NCBI GenBank assembly: GCA_024763175.1 | Contig: JANTGA010000008.1 | Span: 1 to 36,690, forward strand | DNA: 36,690 nucleotides | Direction: 5' to 3' | From: Sulfurovum sp. | Lineage (GTDB): Bacteria > Campylobacterota > Campylobacteria > Campylobacterales > Sulfurovaceae | Part shown: one piece after another, positions 16,387 to 24,486 of the stretch | Layout: every line of letters starts with the position of its first letter | How positions within the stretch are numbered: the stretch's first letter is position 1 | Made by a program: the position numbers and the translations under genes | Notes under the pieces: generated by a model | The model's database searches: none | Seen by the model: the letters and a program-made list of their open reading frames with translations, nothing else | What the model was told of the DNA's origin: nothing

Positions 16387-17232
16387 TTAAGTTGTATAAA
16401 TGAGTTTTTCGTTGATCTCATTGTTTTGAATTTCCACGTAACGCATGGGATACATGTCCATGTCAAGAGGTCTGATAAACCCTCTGGTAACGATCACTTT
16501 GGTTTTTTGTATCTCAGTGACAGAATCAATATGTTTATGACCGGACAGTGTCATAAGAAGATTGTCATGACCAAAAAGCACTTTTTGTGCCTCGTCCGTA
16601 TTGTTGAGTACATACTTATGTATATCTTCGGGATCTGTGCCTTTCCAGTAGTTTGTGTAAGGGTGATGATTGAGGATGATAGTAGGTTTTTTCGTAGCAA
16701 GGGCTGTTTTGGCAAAAGAGAGTGTCTCTTTTGTGTAGAGACCATTGTTTGCGCCTTCGATACAGGAGTCGAGACCAAGTATCTGGTAGCCTTTCTTTTT
16801 CAGGAGCCAATCTTTCCCTGAAACAGAAAATGCCTTGTCAGACATGAAGAGTGTTTTGAATTCATCGAGATCGATGCTTTTGTCAGGCTTTGCGAACGAC
16901 TCCTTGTTTCCTCTGACAAGATATGTTGGGCAGTGGAGTTTTGCTATGATTTCTTTAAAAGCGACTGCATCACTGTTTCCCTTGGCATTGTTGTTGAAAT
17001 TGTCGCCACCGAAAAGAACAAAATCCAAATCTTTATAATTAGTATTGACAAATTTGACCATCAGCTTCATCGCTTCAACGCTTTCATCATCTCCAAGATC
17101 CATATGTGAGTCTGTTACGTGAATGAATTTTAAGCTTTCTGCTCTTTTTGTCTCCTCAGCCTGTGACATAAAAGGGAAAGCACTCATCGCAAGCGCACCT
17201 TTCATAAATCCTCTTCTTGTTACTTTTTCCAT
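16387..17232 (-). CDS. Tat-exported calcineurin-like metallophosphoesterase
   Basis: The 281-residue protein starts with a twin-arginine signal (TRRGFMKG at 5-12, cleavage likely after SQA). Metallophosphoesterase motifs follow: DSH in VTDSHMD, GGDN, GNKE, NHHP and SGHKH. The usual GNH[DE] box is GNKE here, so the normally catalytic histidine is replaced by lysine; metal ligands otherwise look present. CpdA-like enzymes are the nearest layout. It is divergent from the sensory operon next to the sox genes and upstream of psrABC; SoxB belongs to the same broad fold. ATG 17232 follows GAGGAG. Substrate unknown. Confidence 0.82.
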   Translation of the reverse strand: MEKVTRRGFMKGALAMSAFPFMSQAEETKRAESLKFIHVTDSHMDLGDDESVEAMKLMVKFVNTNYKDLDFVLFGGDNFNNNAKGNSDAVAFKEIIAKLHCPTYLVRGNKESFAKPDKSIDLDEFKTLFMSDKAFSVSGKDWLLKKKGYQILGLDSCIEGANNGLYTKETLSFAKTALATKKPTIILNHHPYTNYWKGTDPEDIHKYVLNNTDEAQKVLFGHDNLLMTLSGHKHIDSVTEIQKTKVIVTRGFIRPLDMDMYPMRYVEIQNNEINEKLIYTT

Positions 17233-17338
17233 CTTTTCTCCTCTTGCAATTTAAAAGTTTGGTGACCCACCAGGTGTTTTTTGCCAAGGCTCATACCATT
17301 AAGCACAAATATAGTATTTGTTTCGTAGCATTAGTCCA

Positions 17339-18445
17339 ATGAAACAGTATAGCAAAATTTATTTATGGCTTACTTTTAGTGTCTTGGCAGTACTGATGGC
17401 ATCGGTCTTTTTTTTCTTCGCCAAGAGTGAGAAAGCAAGATTGGCAATGTTAAGTGATCATGTAGTAAGTAATTTCAATGCTGGTCTTGCCTATGAGATG
17501 TCTGATCTTCTCTCTTTTTCTTTGGCATTGGCAGAAGATGGTGACTTGAAGAATGCTTTAACTTCAGACAATGAAGCAAAAGGGTATGAGATATTGACGC
17601 AGATTACGCAGCGCTTCAGAAAATATACACATCTCAAATCTCTGCGTATACAAGTATTGACTGTAGACTTTTTTATCTTTGCGAGAAGCTGGAACAAAGG
17701 GTATGAGGGGATGCCTATCTGGTGGTTCCGTGATGACTTGAGAAAGCTTGAAACCAATAAAAAACCAAAAGTAGGAATGGAAGTAGGAAGACTGCTGACC
17801 TTTAAGGCAACCATTCCTATCTATAGTGGCAAAAAACTGCTTGGGTATCTTGAAGTCATTAAATTTGTAGATGAATTTACTAAAAAACTGAGCAGAAAAG
17901 GGATAGATCTATTCGTTCTTATGGATGAAAAATATTTGGAACAGGCGGAGTTAATGAAAGATTTCCCTTTTTTGCATGACCATGTTGTAGCCAATCAAAT
18001 CTATAATGAATCTTTGATGCAAAAGGTCTCAGCATTAGATTGGAAAAAACTCAAAGAGAATAGTTATCTCTACAAAAAGAGTAGACTCTATATTCTTGAA
18101 CCGATGTATAATGGTGAAAATAAAAAGATAGGGGAGTATCTGCTTACACTTTCCAGAAAAGCTTTGGAGGAATATGAAAAGAACAACCATGAAAGGTCAT
18201 TTTTTACACAATTTTCAGATGAAGACATAGAGCAGGTTGTGACAAATTGGAAACAGCCTTATGGCAGCTTTAAAAGCGGTTATGACAAAGACCTCATTGC
18301 CCTGCTTCCCAAACTGAAAAAAGAGGATAAAGCCGCGCTGGAGACGGAAGCCAAAGAGATACTCAGAAAGTATAGTAAAGAGGAGTTGATAGATATCATC
18401 CTTCAAAACAAACACAATGAAAAAAAGATCGGAGTTGTGAAGTGA
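17339..18445 (+). CDS. Membrane-anchored periplasmic dCache sensor protein without output domain
   Basis: From ATG 17339 the protein is 368 residues, with one N-terminal membrane segment (about residues 5-27) and a large periplasmic part. The middle region with FARSWNKGYEGMP, VGMEVGRLLTFKATIPIYSG and LLGYLEVIKFV resembles the double-Cache sensory domain found in bacterial kinases and chemoreceptors (dCache_3 type). I see no second membrane segment and no kinase, HAMP or methyl-accepting region; the C-terminal 100 residues are charged helices. It overlaps the regulator gene by 4 bp (GTGA), so it probably senses a periplasmic ligand for that system. TTG at 17318 is an alternative start; neither has a clear Shine-Dalgarno. 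Confidence 0.75.
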   Translation: MKQYSKIYLWLTFSVLAVLMASVFFFFAKSEKARLAMLSDHVVSNFNAGLAYEMSDLLSFSLALAEDGDLKNALTSDNEAKGYEILTQITQRFRKYTHLKSLRIQVLTVDFFIFARSWNKGYEGMPIWWFRDDLRKLETNKKPKVGMEVGRLLTFKATIPIYSGKKLLGYLEVIKFVDEFTKKLSRKGIDLFVLMDEKYLEQAELMKDFPFLHDHVVANQIYNESLMQKVSALDWKKLKENSYLYKKSRLYILEPMYNGENKKIGEYLLTLSRKALEEYEKNNHERSFFTQFSDEDIEQVVTNWKQPYGSFKSGYDKDLIALLPKLKKEDKAALETEAKEILRKYSKEELIDIILQNKHNEKKIGVVK

Positions 18446-19101
18446 AAATTCTTATTTTGGAAGACGAATCCATGCTTGCACTCAGTATGCGGGAATTTTT
18501 GGAAGAGAGTGGCTATGATGTAGATTGTTTCTCTTGTTCTGAAGACGCCTATGACGCTGTATATGATAAGATCTATGATCTTTTGTTGCTTGATGTGAAG
18601 GTTCTGGGCGAAAAAAATGGATTTGAAATATTGAAAACTGTGAGAGAGGAAGGCATTACCACACCGGCTATTTTTATTACTTCATTGACAGATATAGATG
18701 ATCTTACTCGAGGGTACAAGTGTGGTGCCTGTGACTATATTCGTAAGCCTTTCGACCTTGCAGAACTCAAATTGCGCGTTGAACAAGTCATTAAAGTGCA
18801 CTGTTTTTCCTCTGCAAAAGAAAAGATTGACTTGCCTTACGGCTATACCTATAATGTTGAAAACATGAAACTTTATATCGCAGAAGAGAGCATCCAGCTT
18901 GCCAAAACTGAAGCAAAAATATTGGAACTTCTTATTAAACGGCGGGGAAATGTAGTAAGCTATGAAATGTTTTGGGAAGCAGTCTGGGGTGAATGGATAG
19001 ATCCTACCAATATTCGTGTTCAGGTTGGCACTTTAAGAAAAAAACTCCGAAAAGACTTCATAAAAAATATACGTGGCGTAGGGTACACTATTGATTCTTG
19101 A
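18442..19101 (+). CDS. OmpR/PhoB-family response regulator
   Basis: The 219-residue protein has an N-terminal receiver domain with acidic pocket Glu7-Asp8, phosphoacceptor Asp51 in LLLLDVKV, Thr80/Ser81 and Lys102 in RKPF. A C-terminal winged-helix domain ends with the typical VQVGTLRKKLRK and IRGVGYTI. It should bind tandem direct repeats as a dimer. GTG start at 18442 overlaps the dCache gene stop; the kinase gene overlaps its 3' end by 11 bp, so the three are translationally coupled. Exact 11-bp tandem repeats before soxX and the DUF302 gene are plausible targets. Confidence 0.92.
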   Translation: MKILILEDESMLALSMREFLEESGYDVDCFSCSEDAYDAVYDKIYDLLLLDVKVLGEKNGFEILKTVREEGITTPAIFITSLTDIDDLTRGYKCGACDYIRKPFDLAELKLRVEQVIKVHCFSSAKEKIDLPYGYTYNVENMKLYIAEESIQLAKTEAKILELLIKRRGNVVSYEMFWEAVWGEWIDPTNIRVQVGTLRKKLRKDFIKNIRGVGYTIDS

Positions 19102-20245
19102 TTCGAGAAAATTTTCCCGTAAGTATGCAGTGATCTATACTGCCATTCTTGCTGTTTTGCTTATGGTGCCTTTGTTTACCTATATTGCGATCCTGTTGCA
19201 GATAGATGAATCAAAGGTTAAACTCGACCTTGAATCTCAGGCACAAAAGATCATTGTCTCGATGCAGCATTACAAAAACAGTGACAAAGTGTACCATTTT
19301 CCAAGATACAAAGAGTATAGGGCAGCACTTTATACAAATACCCAAAAGAAAATCTATACAGATCTTGACGTTGAGCCAGACAGTTATGCAGAAGGTTTTC
19401 ACAAGCAGGGGGAGTACTATTATTATATTTATTCATTGCCTGACGGATATTATTTTGGAGCAAAGCAACTGTTGGTTATGACAAAACATACTGCGAGTAC
19501 TATTTATTTTTTTGCATTTTCTGTCATGAGTGCCATTGTTGTTACACTTTTTGTATTCTCTCTCTTATTGTTGAAAAATTTTTCAGTACCTTTTGAGCAT
19601 TTAAACAATCAACTTGACACATTCATCAAAGACTCCATGCATGAGATCAATACCCCCCTAAGCATTATTAATCTCAATGCTGATCTTTTTGCCAATAAAT
19701 ATGGAGAAAACAAATATATCTGGCGCATCAAGTCAGCCTCAAAAACGCTGGCGACCATTTACAATGACATGGATTATCTGATCAAGCAGGGACGTGTTGA
19801 ACATAAGAAAAAACGTATCGATATGAGTGATTTTATCCAAAATAGAACAGACTACTTTCAAGAAGTTGCCAATCTGAAAAATATTACGTTAAATACCTCT
19901 ATAGCGTTAGAAGTGTTCTATTTTTGCAGTAAAACAAAATTACAACGTATTGTAGACAACACGATCTCAAATGCAATCAAATACAGCACTGACAATACCA
20001 CAATCAATATTATCTTGAAATATGTTGATGGTGAAATTGTATTTTTTGTTGAAGATCAAGGCGTAGGTATAAAAAATACTGATAAAATTTTTTCTCGGTA
20101 TCATAGAGAGGATGAAGCCAAGGGTGGTTTTGGTATCGGCCTCAATATCGTCAAACAGATTACTGAGGAGGAACATATCGCTGTAGATGTCTCTTCTGTA
20201 TTGGGTGAAGGAACAACTTTTACCTATACTTTTCCCAGGCAATAA
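19091..20245 (+). CDS. Sensor histidine kinase
   Basis: The 384-residue kinase has two membrane segments (about 13-37 and 134-160) bounding a short periplasmic part of roughly 95 residues. The cytoplasmic kinase core has phosphoacceptor His184 in MHEINTPLS, an N box with Asn290 and Asn294 (IVDNTISNAIKYS), a G1 box DQGVGI at 322-327 and a G2 box GGFGIGL at 345-351. There is no HAMP domain of usual length. The start appears to be TTG at 19091, within the regulator 3' end, since no in-frame ATG precedes the first membrane segment. It lies 87 bp before soxX and should phosphorylate the adjacent regulator. Confidence 0.9.
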   Translation: MILDSRKFSRKYAVIYTAILAVLLMVPLFTYIAILLQIDESKVKLDLESQAQKIIVSMQHYKNSDKVYHFPRYKEYRAALYTNTQKKIYTDLDVEPDSYAEGFHKQGEYYYYIYSLPDGYYFGAKQLLVMTKHTASTIYFFAFSVMSAIVVTLFVFSLLLLKNFSVPFEHLNNQLDTFIKDSMHEINTPLSIINLNADLFANKYGENKYIWRIKSASKTLATIYNDMDYLIKQGRVEHKKKRIDMSDFIQNRTDYFQEVANLKNITLNTSIALEVFYFCSKTKLQRIVDNTISNAIKYSTDNTTINIILKYVDGEIVFFVEDQGVGIKNTDKIFSRYHREDEAKGGFGIGLNIVKQITEEEHIAVDVSSVLGEGTTFTYTFPRQ

Positions 20246-20269
20246 TTTTTTTATACTGCAACATTAAAA

Positions 20270-20302
20270 TTTTACACTTCTTTTACACTTCTTGGCTATG
20301 AT
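20270..20302 (+). promoter_or_regulatory. OmpR-type tandem 11-bp box and -10 element before soxX
   Basis: TTTTACACTTC occurs twice in tandem (20270-20280 and 20281-20291) and ends 5 bp before TATGAT (20297-20302). The second half-site covers the -35 position, the arrangement used by PhoB/OmpR-type activators. The same geometry recurs before the DUF302 gene at 28186-28218. The adjacent response regulator is the obvious candidate binder; that link is inferred. Confidence 0.72.
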
Positions 20303-20332
20303 TCTTCTTGAAATTATATTAAAGGAGTGCGA

Positions 20333-20908
20333 ATGCAGAGAAACATCCAACTTTTAGCCTTTGCCACGATGTTTGTTACGACAACTTCATTGGTCAATGC
20401 TGCCGATTTGACAAAAGCATATGATATGCCGGATGCAAGTAAGATGATCGAGAAAGATCTACTCGCAAAACCAACAAAGTTTACAATGCCTAAAGGGTGT
20501 GTGAAAGATGATGCGGCATCAATTGCAAGGGGAGAATTTATTTTCCATAACTTAAATGGTAAAAAAGCCAAGGGGACACCGCCTGAAGGTCTTGTAAAAT
20601 TTGTTGAAAAAAAAGGCAAAGACGGCAAAGTAAAGAAGAAAGCGAAACAGTATGGCAACTGTGTGGCATGTCATAACATCGAAGGTGCAAAAGGCGGAGG
20701 GAATATTGGCCCCGATCTTACAAACTACAAAAAAACGTTTATTGACTCCAAAGTTCGAGACAATGCATTTGTTTTTCAGAAGATCGCTGATCCTCGTATA
20801 GACAATCCCAAGACACATATGACCGTGAACCTTACAACAAAACTCTTCACAGAGCAAGAGATTTGTGACTTGGCATCCTATGTTGTTTCTGACAAAAGTA
20901 AAAAGTAA
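20333..20908 (+). CDS. soxX: SoxX, monoheme cytochrome c of the SoxAX complex
   Basis: The 191-residue protein has a signal peptide (about residues 1-23, ending VNA), a C-terminal cytochrome c domain with CVACH (Cys110, Cys113, His114) and a likely distal ligand Met163 in THMTVN. SoxAX couples thiosulfate to the SoxY cysteine and passes electrons on. I start at ATG 20333 with AAAGGAG five bases upstream; a GTG two codons earlier overlaps that site. It is first in soxXYZAB and lies just behind the regulator box. Cys56 and Cys178, outside the heme site, could form a disulfide. Confidence 0.94.
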   Translation: MQRNIQLLAFATMFVTTTSLVNAADLTKAYDMPDASKMIEKDLLAKPTKFTMPKGCVKDDAASIARGEFIFHNLNGKKAKGTPPEGLVKFVEKKGKDGKVKKKAKQYGNCVACHNIEGAKGGGNIGPDLTNYKKTFIDSKVRDNAFVFQKIADPRIDNPKTHMTVNLTTKLFTEQEICDLASYVVSDKSKK

Positions 20909-20922
20909 AAAGGAAATAGAGA

Positions 20923-21396
20923 ATGAAAAGAAGAAGTTTTATCAAAAGTATGATGGCGGTATCGGCGGTAGCTGTAACACCAGTAGCTCTAATGGCAAAA
21001 GAGGAAGCAAAAGCAAAAAAGAAAGGTCCAAACGATCTTGCATTTGAAGCAGCAGTCAAAGCGATTACAAGTGGTAAAGAGGTTAAGGATAGTGAGAAAA
21101 TCAAACTGACTGTACCTGAGATCGCAGAAAATGGTGCAGTTGTCCCTGTGAAAGTTGAAGTAGATCATCCGATGGAAGAAGCGAACTACGTAAAAGCGAT
21201 CCACGTACTCAATACAAAAAACGGCAACACAAGATGTGTGGATGTCATGTTGACACCTGCCAACGGTAAAGGTTACTTCGCAACAAGAGTCAAACTTGGC
21301 GGCACGCAAGAAGTCGTAGCTTTGGTTGAATTGAGTGACGGTACATTCATCAAAGCAGGAAAAAGTGTCAAAGTAACCATCGGTGGATGTGGTTGA
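20923..21396 (+). CDS. soxY: SoxY, sulfur-compound carrier subunit
   Basis: The 157-residue protein has a Tat-type signal (KRRSFIKS at 2-9, hydrophobic stretch, cleavage near MAK) and an immunoglobulin-like SoxY domain. It ends in the swinging-arm cysteine Cys156 within IGGCG. Intermediates of thiosulfate oxidation stay bound to this cysteine in the periplasm. The canonical arm is usually written GGCGG, so this one stops one glycine early. A second cysteine, Cys105, lies in the core. AAGGAAA precedes the ATG; soxX ends 14 bp before and soxZ follows. Confidence 0.95.
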   Translation: MKRRSFIKSMMAVSAVAVTPVALMAKEEAKAKKKGPNDLAFEAAVKAITSGKEVKDSEKIKLTVPEIAENGAVVPVKVEVDHPMEEANYVKAIHVLNTKNGNTRCVDVMLTPANGKGYFATRVKLGGTQEVVALVELSDGTFIKAGKSVKVTIGGCG

Positions 21397-21454
21397 TACT
21401 GTTCACCCGACTCCAGTAAGCACGTAAAATAAATAATGATATAAAGGATAAAAA

Positions 21455-21799
21455 ATGGCAGAAGCAGAAGCACGAAAATCAATGATAAAGATCAAACCTA
21501 AAAAGTTTAAAACAGGAGATATCGTTAAAGTAGATTTTATCGTTATTCACCCTATGGATACGGGTTTGAGCAAAGATAAAAAAACAGGTCAGATCAAGCC
21601 GGCGCACTATATTGACAATATCACCTTTAGTTTTGACGGAAAACCTTTCACCACGATGAAAGTTTGGGAGACAGTCTCTACAAACCCTTATTTCTCAGTA
21701 AACTTCAAAGTACCTGGGAAAGGGAAGATCACAGTTGACTATACAGATAATACAGGTGAGAAAAACTCCAAGAGTAAAAAACTTAAGCCAAAGGACTAA
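21455..21799 (+). CDS. soxZ: SoxZ, partner of SoxY
   Basis: The 114-residue protein has no signal peptide, as usual for SoxZ, which is exported bound to SoxY by the Tat route. Signatures include IKPKKFKTGDIVKVDFIVIHPMDTG near the start (split here as IKPKKFKTGD and IVIHPMDTG) and a beta-rich body with NPYFSVNFKV. It is the structural half of the SoxYZ carrier. AAAGGAT precedes ATG 21455, and soxA starts 2 bp after its stop. Confidence 0.95.
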   Translation: MAEAEARKSMIKIKPKKFKTGDIVKVDFIVIHPMDTGLSKDKKTGQIKPAHYIDNITFSFDGKPFTTMKVWETVSTNPYFSVNFKVPGKGKITVDYTDNTGEKNSKSKKLKPKD

Positions 21800-21801
21800 T
21801 C

Positions 21802-22566
21802 ATGAAAAGAGTCATACTTCCAATTGCTCTTTTGGTTAGCCTGGCAACAGCTGGCGAGCAGTTCGCTATGAGTGATGCTGACAGAGCAATGTACAAAGAG
21901 ATGCTGGAGAACAACCCTGCAGACATCTATGTTGAAGAGGGCGGAGAGTTGCTGGAAGAGAATCTGGGCGGAGAAGAAGCCTTGGCGAAATTTTTAGGTG
22001 TGAGCGAAAAAGAGTTGCCTAAGTATATCGCCGGTTTTCCAAGATACATCAAAAAACTTGGTAACGTCGTCGGCATAGATCAAGTGCTTCAGGCAATGCA
22101 GGTTGAGCAGGGTAAAGAGAAGACAAAGCTGAAAGACAAAAAAATGTTCTCTATGCTGGCATATGTCAAATCGTTGGCCAATGATGAACAATTTACCATT
22201 GACATTAATGCAAATGAACAGATCAAGGCATCGTATGATCTTGGTAAAAAGACATTTGAGACTGCCAGAGGCGGAAGAGGTCTGTCTTGTTTGAGTTGCC
22301 ACAGTAAAGATATTGTTGGACAGGTGCTTAGAACACAACCGCTGCCTGATCTTGGAGAAGCCGGTGCAGGCGCAACTTGGCCAGCATACCGTATGACCAA
22401 ATCAAGTCTGAGGACACTGCAAAGAAGATTTCAAGGATGCATGAAAAACGCATTACTGAAGGTGATCCCTATTGGCTCCAAAGAGATGGTTGGTCTTGAA
22501 GTGTATGTTTCTACATTGGCACAAGAGAAGAAAAAGCCTATAACAATACCTGGCTTAAAAAGATAA
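21802..22566 (+). CDS. soxA: SoxA, single-heme L-cysteine S-thiosulfotransferase subunit
   Basis: The 254-residue protein has a signal peptide (residues 1-17, ending ATA), one heme c site CLSCH (Cys163, Cys166, His167) and the active-site heme-ligand cysteine Cys213 in RFQGCMKN, which carries a persulfide in characterised SoxA. Only one CxxCH is present, so it is the monoheme type rather than the diheme type. With SoxX it forms the thiosulfate-SoxY bond. It lies 2 bp after soxZ and 9 bp before soxB. Confidence 0.95.
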   Translation: MKRVILPIALLVSLATAGEQFAMSDADRAMYKEMLENNPADIYVEEGGELLEENLGGEEALAKFLGVSEKELPKYIAGFPRYIKKLGNVVGIDQVLQAMQVEQGKEKTKLKDKKMFSMLAYVKSLANDEQFTIDINANEQIKASYDLGKKTFETARGGRGLSCLSCHSKDIVGQVLRTQPLPDLGEAGAGATWPAYRMTKSSLRTLQRRFQGCMKNALLKVIPIGSKEMVGLEVYVSTLAQEKKKPITIPGLKR

Positions 22567-22575
22567 GGGGATAAG

Positions 22576-24351
22576 ATGGATATTAACAGACGAGACTTCC
22601 TTCAGATCGCAGCAGCACTAGGCTTGCTGGGTGTGACTGGAGGGACAAATCTTTTTGCAGGCGAAGCAGGGAAAGAGCGTATTAAAAAGCTCAGCTTTTC
22701 TGATATTGTAGATTTTGAACCCAAAGGAAAAGCAACTATCTTGCATATTTGTGACCTTCATGCGCATCTTAAACCTTTATACTGGAGAGAGCCGTCTACG
22801 CTTATTTCAGCGAAGAACCTGGTTGGGACACCAGGATTTATCTGCGGAGACAGTTTTGAGAGTTATTATGGCGTAGAGTCAGGATCTTTGGATCAGTATT
22901 TCGATACATACAATAATTTTGAAGCGTTGGCGAAAAAGTTCGGTATGATGGGTGGTATTGCCCATATGAAACCCATTATTGATCAAGTCAAAAAAGAGAG
23001 AGGTAAAGAAAACGTACTTCTTTTGGATAGTGGTGACACGTGGCAAGGTACAGCTGTAGCACTCAAAACAGAAGGTGAAGCTATCGTAGATGCCCAAAAC
23101 TATTTGGGTGTTGATGTTATGGTGGGACACTGGGAATTTACCTATGGCAAAGAACGCGTGATGGAACTTATAGATAAGCTAAAAGGCGAATTTATTTCCC
23201 AAAACGTGATTGATAACGACCCATTCTCCGACGACTTTGAAGAGTTGATCTTTCCTCCATATACGATTAAAGAGGTAGGTGGGGCAAAGATCGGTATCAT
23301 AGGCCAATCTTTTCCGTTCACTTCTACGGCCAACCCCAAGAGGTTTACCGAAGGCTGGAGTTTTGCGCTGAGACACGAGTCTCTTCAGGAGTTCATTGAT
23401 GAACTTCGCAATGAGAAAAAAGTGGACTGTGTGGTTGTGTTGAGTCATGATGGTTTCTCTGTAGACCAGGAATTGGCCAAAAAAATTAAAGGTGTTGACT
23501 TTATTTTGAGTGGACATACACACGACCCCAGTCCTAAGCCGATCATCGTGAATGATACAGTGATCCTCATCGCAGGAAGTCATGGCAAATATGTTGGTCG
23601 ACTGGATATAGACATCAAAGATAAAAAGGTTGCAGGATATAACTTCAAGCTTATGCCTGTAGCTTCAAATCTTATCCCTGCAGATAAAGCAGGCGAAGAT
23701 CTGATAGCTAAAGCCTACAAACCCTTCGATAAAGAGCTGAATGAGGTATTGGGTACAACCAAAGGACTTCTTTATAAAAGAGATACTTTCTACTCTACCT
23801 TTGATGCACTTATAGGTGAAGCGATCCAAGCTGAAATGGGTAGCGATATTGTCTTTACTCCGGGATACAGATGGGGAACAACGCTCATCCCCGGTGATGA
23901 TATCCTCAAAGATAACGTCTATGAAATGACGGCCATTACCTATCCTGAAGTGTATACTTTTGATCTCAAAGGTTCAGTGATCGCTAACCTTATGGAAGAT
24001 ATAGCAGATAATGTCTTCAATGAAAACCCACTGCTTCAACAGGGTGGTGATATGAGTCGTTTGACGGGTGCCAGCTATAGTATTAAGGTTGCAGCTCCAT
24101 CTGGAAAACGTATTTCAGAGTTTATGATCGGGGGCAAGCCCATTGATCTGAAAAAAACGTATAAAGTTTCTTCTTGGGGCGGAAACCTGCAAAATGCAGG
24201 TGAAAACCTGGATGAAAAAAAGATACGTCCTGTCTATGAAGTGGTCAGTGATTACATTCGCAAGAAAAAAGTTGTAGACATCAGTATGGAGTCCAATGTA
24301 AAAGTATTGGATTATGATTGCGGATGTCCCGCAAAAGGTGCCAAGTGTTAA
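22576..24351 (+). CDS. soxB: SoxB, sulfate thiol hydrolase
   Basis: The 591-residue enzyme of the 5'-nucleotidase/metallophosphoesterase fold begins with a Tat-type signal (NRRDFLQIA at 4-12). Dimanganese site motifs are CDLHAHLKP (Asp60, His62, His64), SGDTWQG (about 152-158), VGHWEFTYG (His185), LSHDGF and SGHTHDP. It releases sulfate from SoxY-bound intermediates in the periplasm. AGGGGATAAG precedes the ATG. It closes the soxXYZAB run, and no soxCD follows, so sulfane sulfur removal must rely on soxCD elsewhere or on another route. Confidence 0.97.
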   Translation: MDINRRDFLQIAAALGLLGVTGGTNLFAGEAGKERIKKLSFSDIVDFEPKGKATILHICDLHAHLKPLYWREPSTLISAKNLVGTPGFICGDSFESYYGVESGSLDQYFDTYNNFEALAKKFGMMGGIAHMKPIIDQVKKERGKENVLLLDSGDTWQGTAVALKTEGEAIVDAQNYLGVDVMVGHWEFTYGKERVMELIDKLKGEFISQNVIDNDPFSDDFEELIFPPYTIKEVGGAKIGIIGQSFPFTSTANPKRFTEGWSFALRHESLQEFIDELRNEKKVDCVVVLSHDGFSVDQELAKKIKGVDFILSGHTHDPSPKPIIVNDTVILIAGSHGKYVGRLDIDIKDKKVAGYNFKLMPVASNLIPADKAGEDLIAKAYKPFDKELNEVLGTTKGLLYKRDTFYSTFDALIGEAIQAEMGSDIVFTPGYRWGTTLIPGDDILKDNVYEMTAITYPEVYTFDLKGSVIANLMEDIADNVFNENPLLQQGGDMSRLTGASYSIKVAAPSGKRISEFMIGGKPIDLKKTYKVSSWGGNLQNAGENLDEKKIRPVYEVVSDYIRKKKVVDISMESNVKVLDYDCGCPAKGAKC

Positions 24352-24486
24352 GGCTAAATTAGAAACCGCGCCTTATAGGTCTCATTTGAAGCAGACGTGG
24401 CATCCAAGGTTGTGATACTAAACATCAGCCTTTAACGATAGGTAACTTATTTTTTCGAAAAGATGAACCAATAAAAAGGAAGAGAA

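Noticed and set aside
24352-24486. A regulator box before the porin gene
   Set aside because: I looked for TTTTACA-type tandem repeats in this 135-bp gap and found none, so control by the same regulator is not supported there.
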